From the NCBI GenBank assembly GCA_039621445.1, contig CP154955.1, forward strand, positions 9,598,241-9,662,240: 64,000 bases of DNA. The letters are read 5' to 3'. Of this stretch, positions 63,770 through 64,000 are shown in pieces. Positions within the stretch are counted from its first letter, which is position 1, and each line of letters opens with the position of its first letter. Below the pieces are notes generated by a model that saw only the letters and a list, made by a program, of their open reading frames with translations, did no database searches and was not told where the DNA came from. The position numbers were made by a program, and so were the translations under genes. The DNA is from Euglena gracilis (taxonomy: Eukaryota; Euglenida; Euglenophyceae; Euglenales).

Positions 63770-64000
63770 CTTTTTTTGACCCGTTTTTTTTTACCCAAAT
63801 TCCATGGGTTTCAGGCCACAAACGGGGCGCAGGCAGGTCGAAAAACGCTCATTTTCGGCTCAAAAAAAAACAGTTTTTCCGGGTCCAGAAGGCCAAAAAA
63901 AAACATCGTTTCGGGCAAGAAAAAAATTCAATTTTTTCGACTTTTTTTGACCCCAAATTGACCCAAAGTCCATATGGGGCCCAAATCAGGGGGCGGGGGG
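63770..64000 (-). repeat. Inverted copy of the 190-base subrepeat of units A/B
   Basis: The window ends in the reverse complement of the module found at 60070-60520 and 61490-61930: GGTCGAAAAACGCTCATTTT, then TTTCCGGGTCCAGAAGGCC and AACATCGTTTCGGGCAA. The family therefore extends past the window in both orientations. Confidence 0.75.

Overview
This window is nuclear DNA of a eukaryote that builds cilia or flagella. Coding islands are 27-230 bases long, mostly GC-rich, and separated by introns of a few hundred to about 4,000 bases filled with microsatellites, C/G tracts and small inverted-repeat elements. I see no bacterial operon, rRNA, tRNA or CRISPR array. Splice donors are GT (very often GTG, never GTRAGT), most acceptors read AG followed by G, and several junctions fit GC donors or no standard dinucleotide. 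With the low gene density this recalls dinoflagellates and their relatives, but the assignment is a guess.

Two genes can be read, converging tail to tail. On the + strand (about 12.8-39.1 kb) is a WDR90/POC16 homologue: a CFA20 (DUF667) domain followed by many WD40 blades, spread over more than 20 exons. Wherever adjacent exons were found, their phases agree, apart from one junction that needs a non-AG acceptor. WDR90/POC16 is a centriole inner-scaffold protein, so the cell is expected to have centrioles. The second half of the WD40 region was not found. On the - strand (54.6 to 41.0 kb) is a ten-segment gene for a protein of about 314 residues with one N-terminal membrane helix. I do not recognise its family.

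The most interesting feature is in the - strand gene. Two copies of a small hAT-like inverted-repeat element (ends CAGGG, 8-base target duplications) sit inside coding sequence exactly where an intron is needed to keep the frame open. In the clearest case (45704-45934) the target duplication supplies the splice boundaries, giving a GC-AG intron. A third copy lies in an intron of the same gene. This looks like intron creation by DNA transposons (introners).

Region by region: 1-12.8 kb holds repeats only (fold-back hairpins, two minisatellites, a gag-like fragment, a TA-flanked element with coding-like cargo, a nested element insertion). 12.8-39.1 kb is the WDR90-like gene, with giant (CATC)n, (CA)n, (GT)n and (TCC)n arrays in its introns. 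39.1-41.0 kb is the convergent intergenic stretch. 41.0-54.6 kb is the - strand gene, with (GT)n/(GCGT)n and (CCACA)n arrays in its first intron. 54.6-58.8 kb shows no convincing gene. 58.8-62.0 kb holds two tandem copies of a 1.4-1.8 kb repeat, and 62.0-64.0 kb holds inverted and direct copies of smaller repeats.
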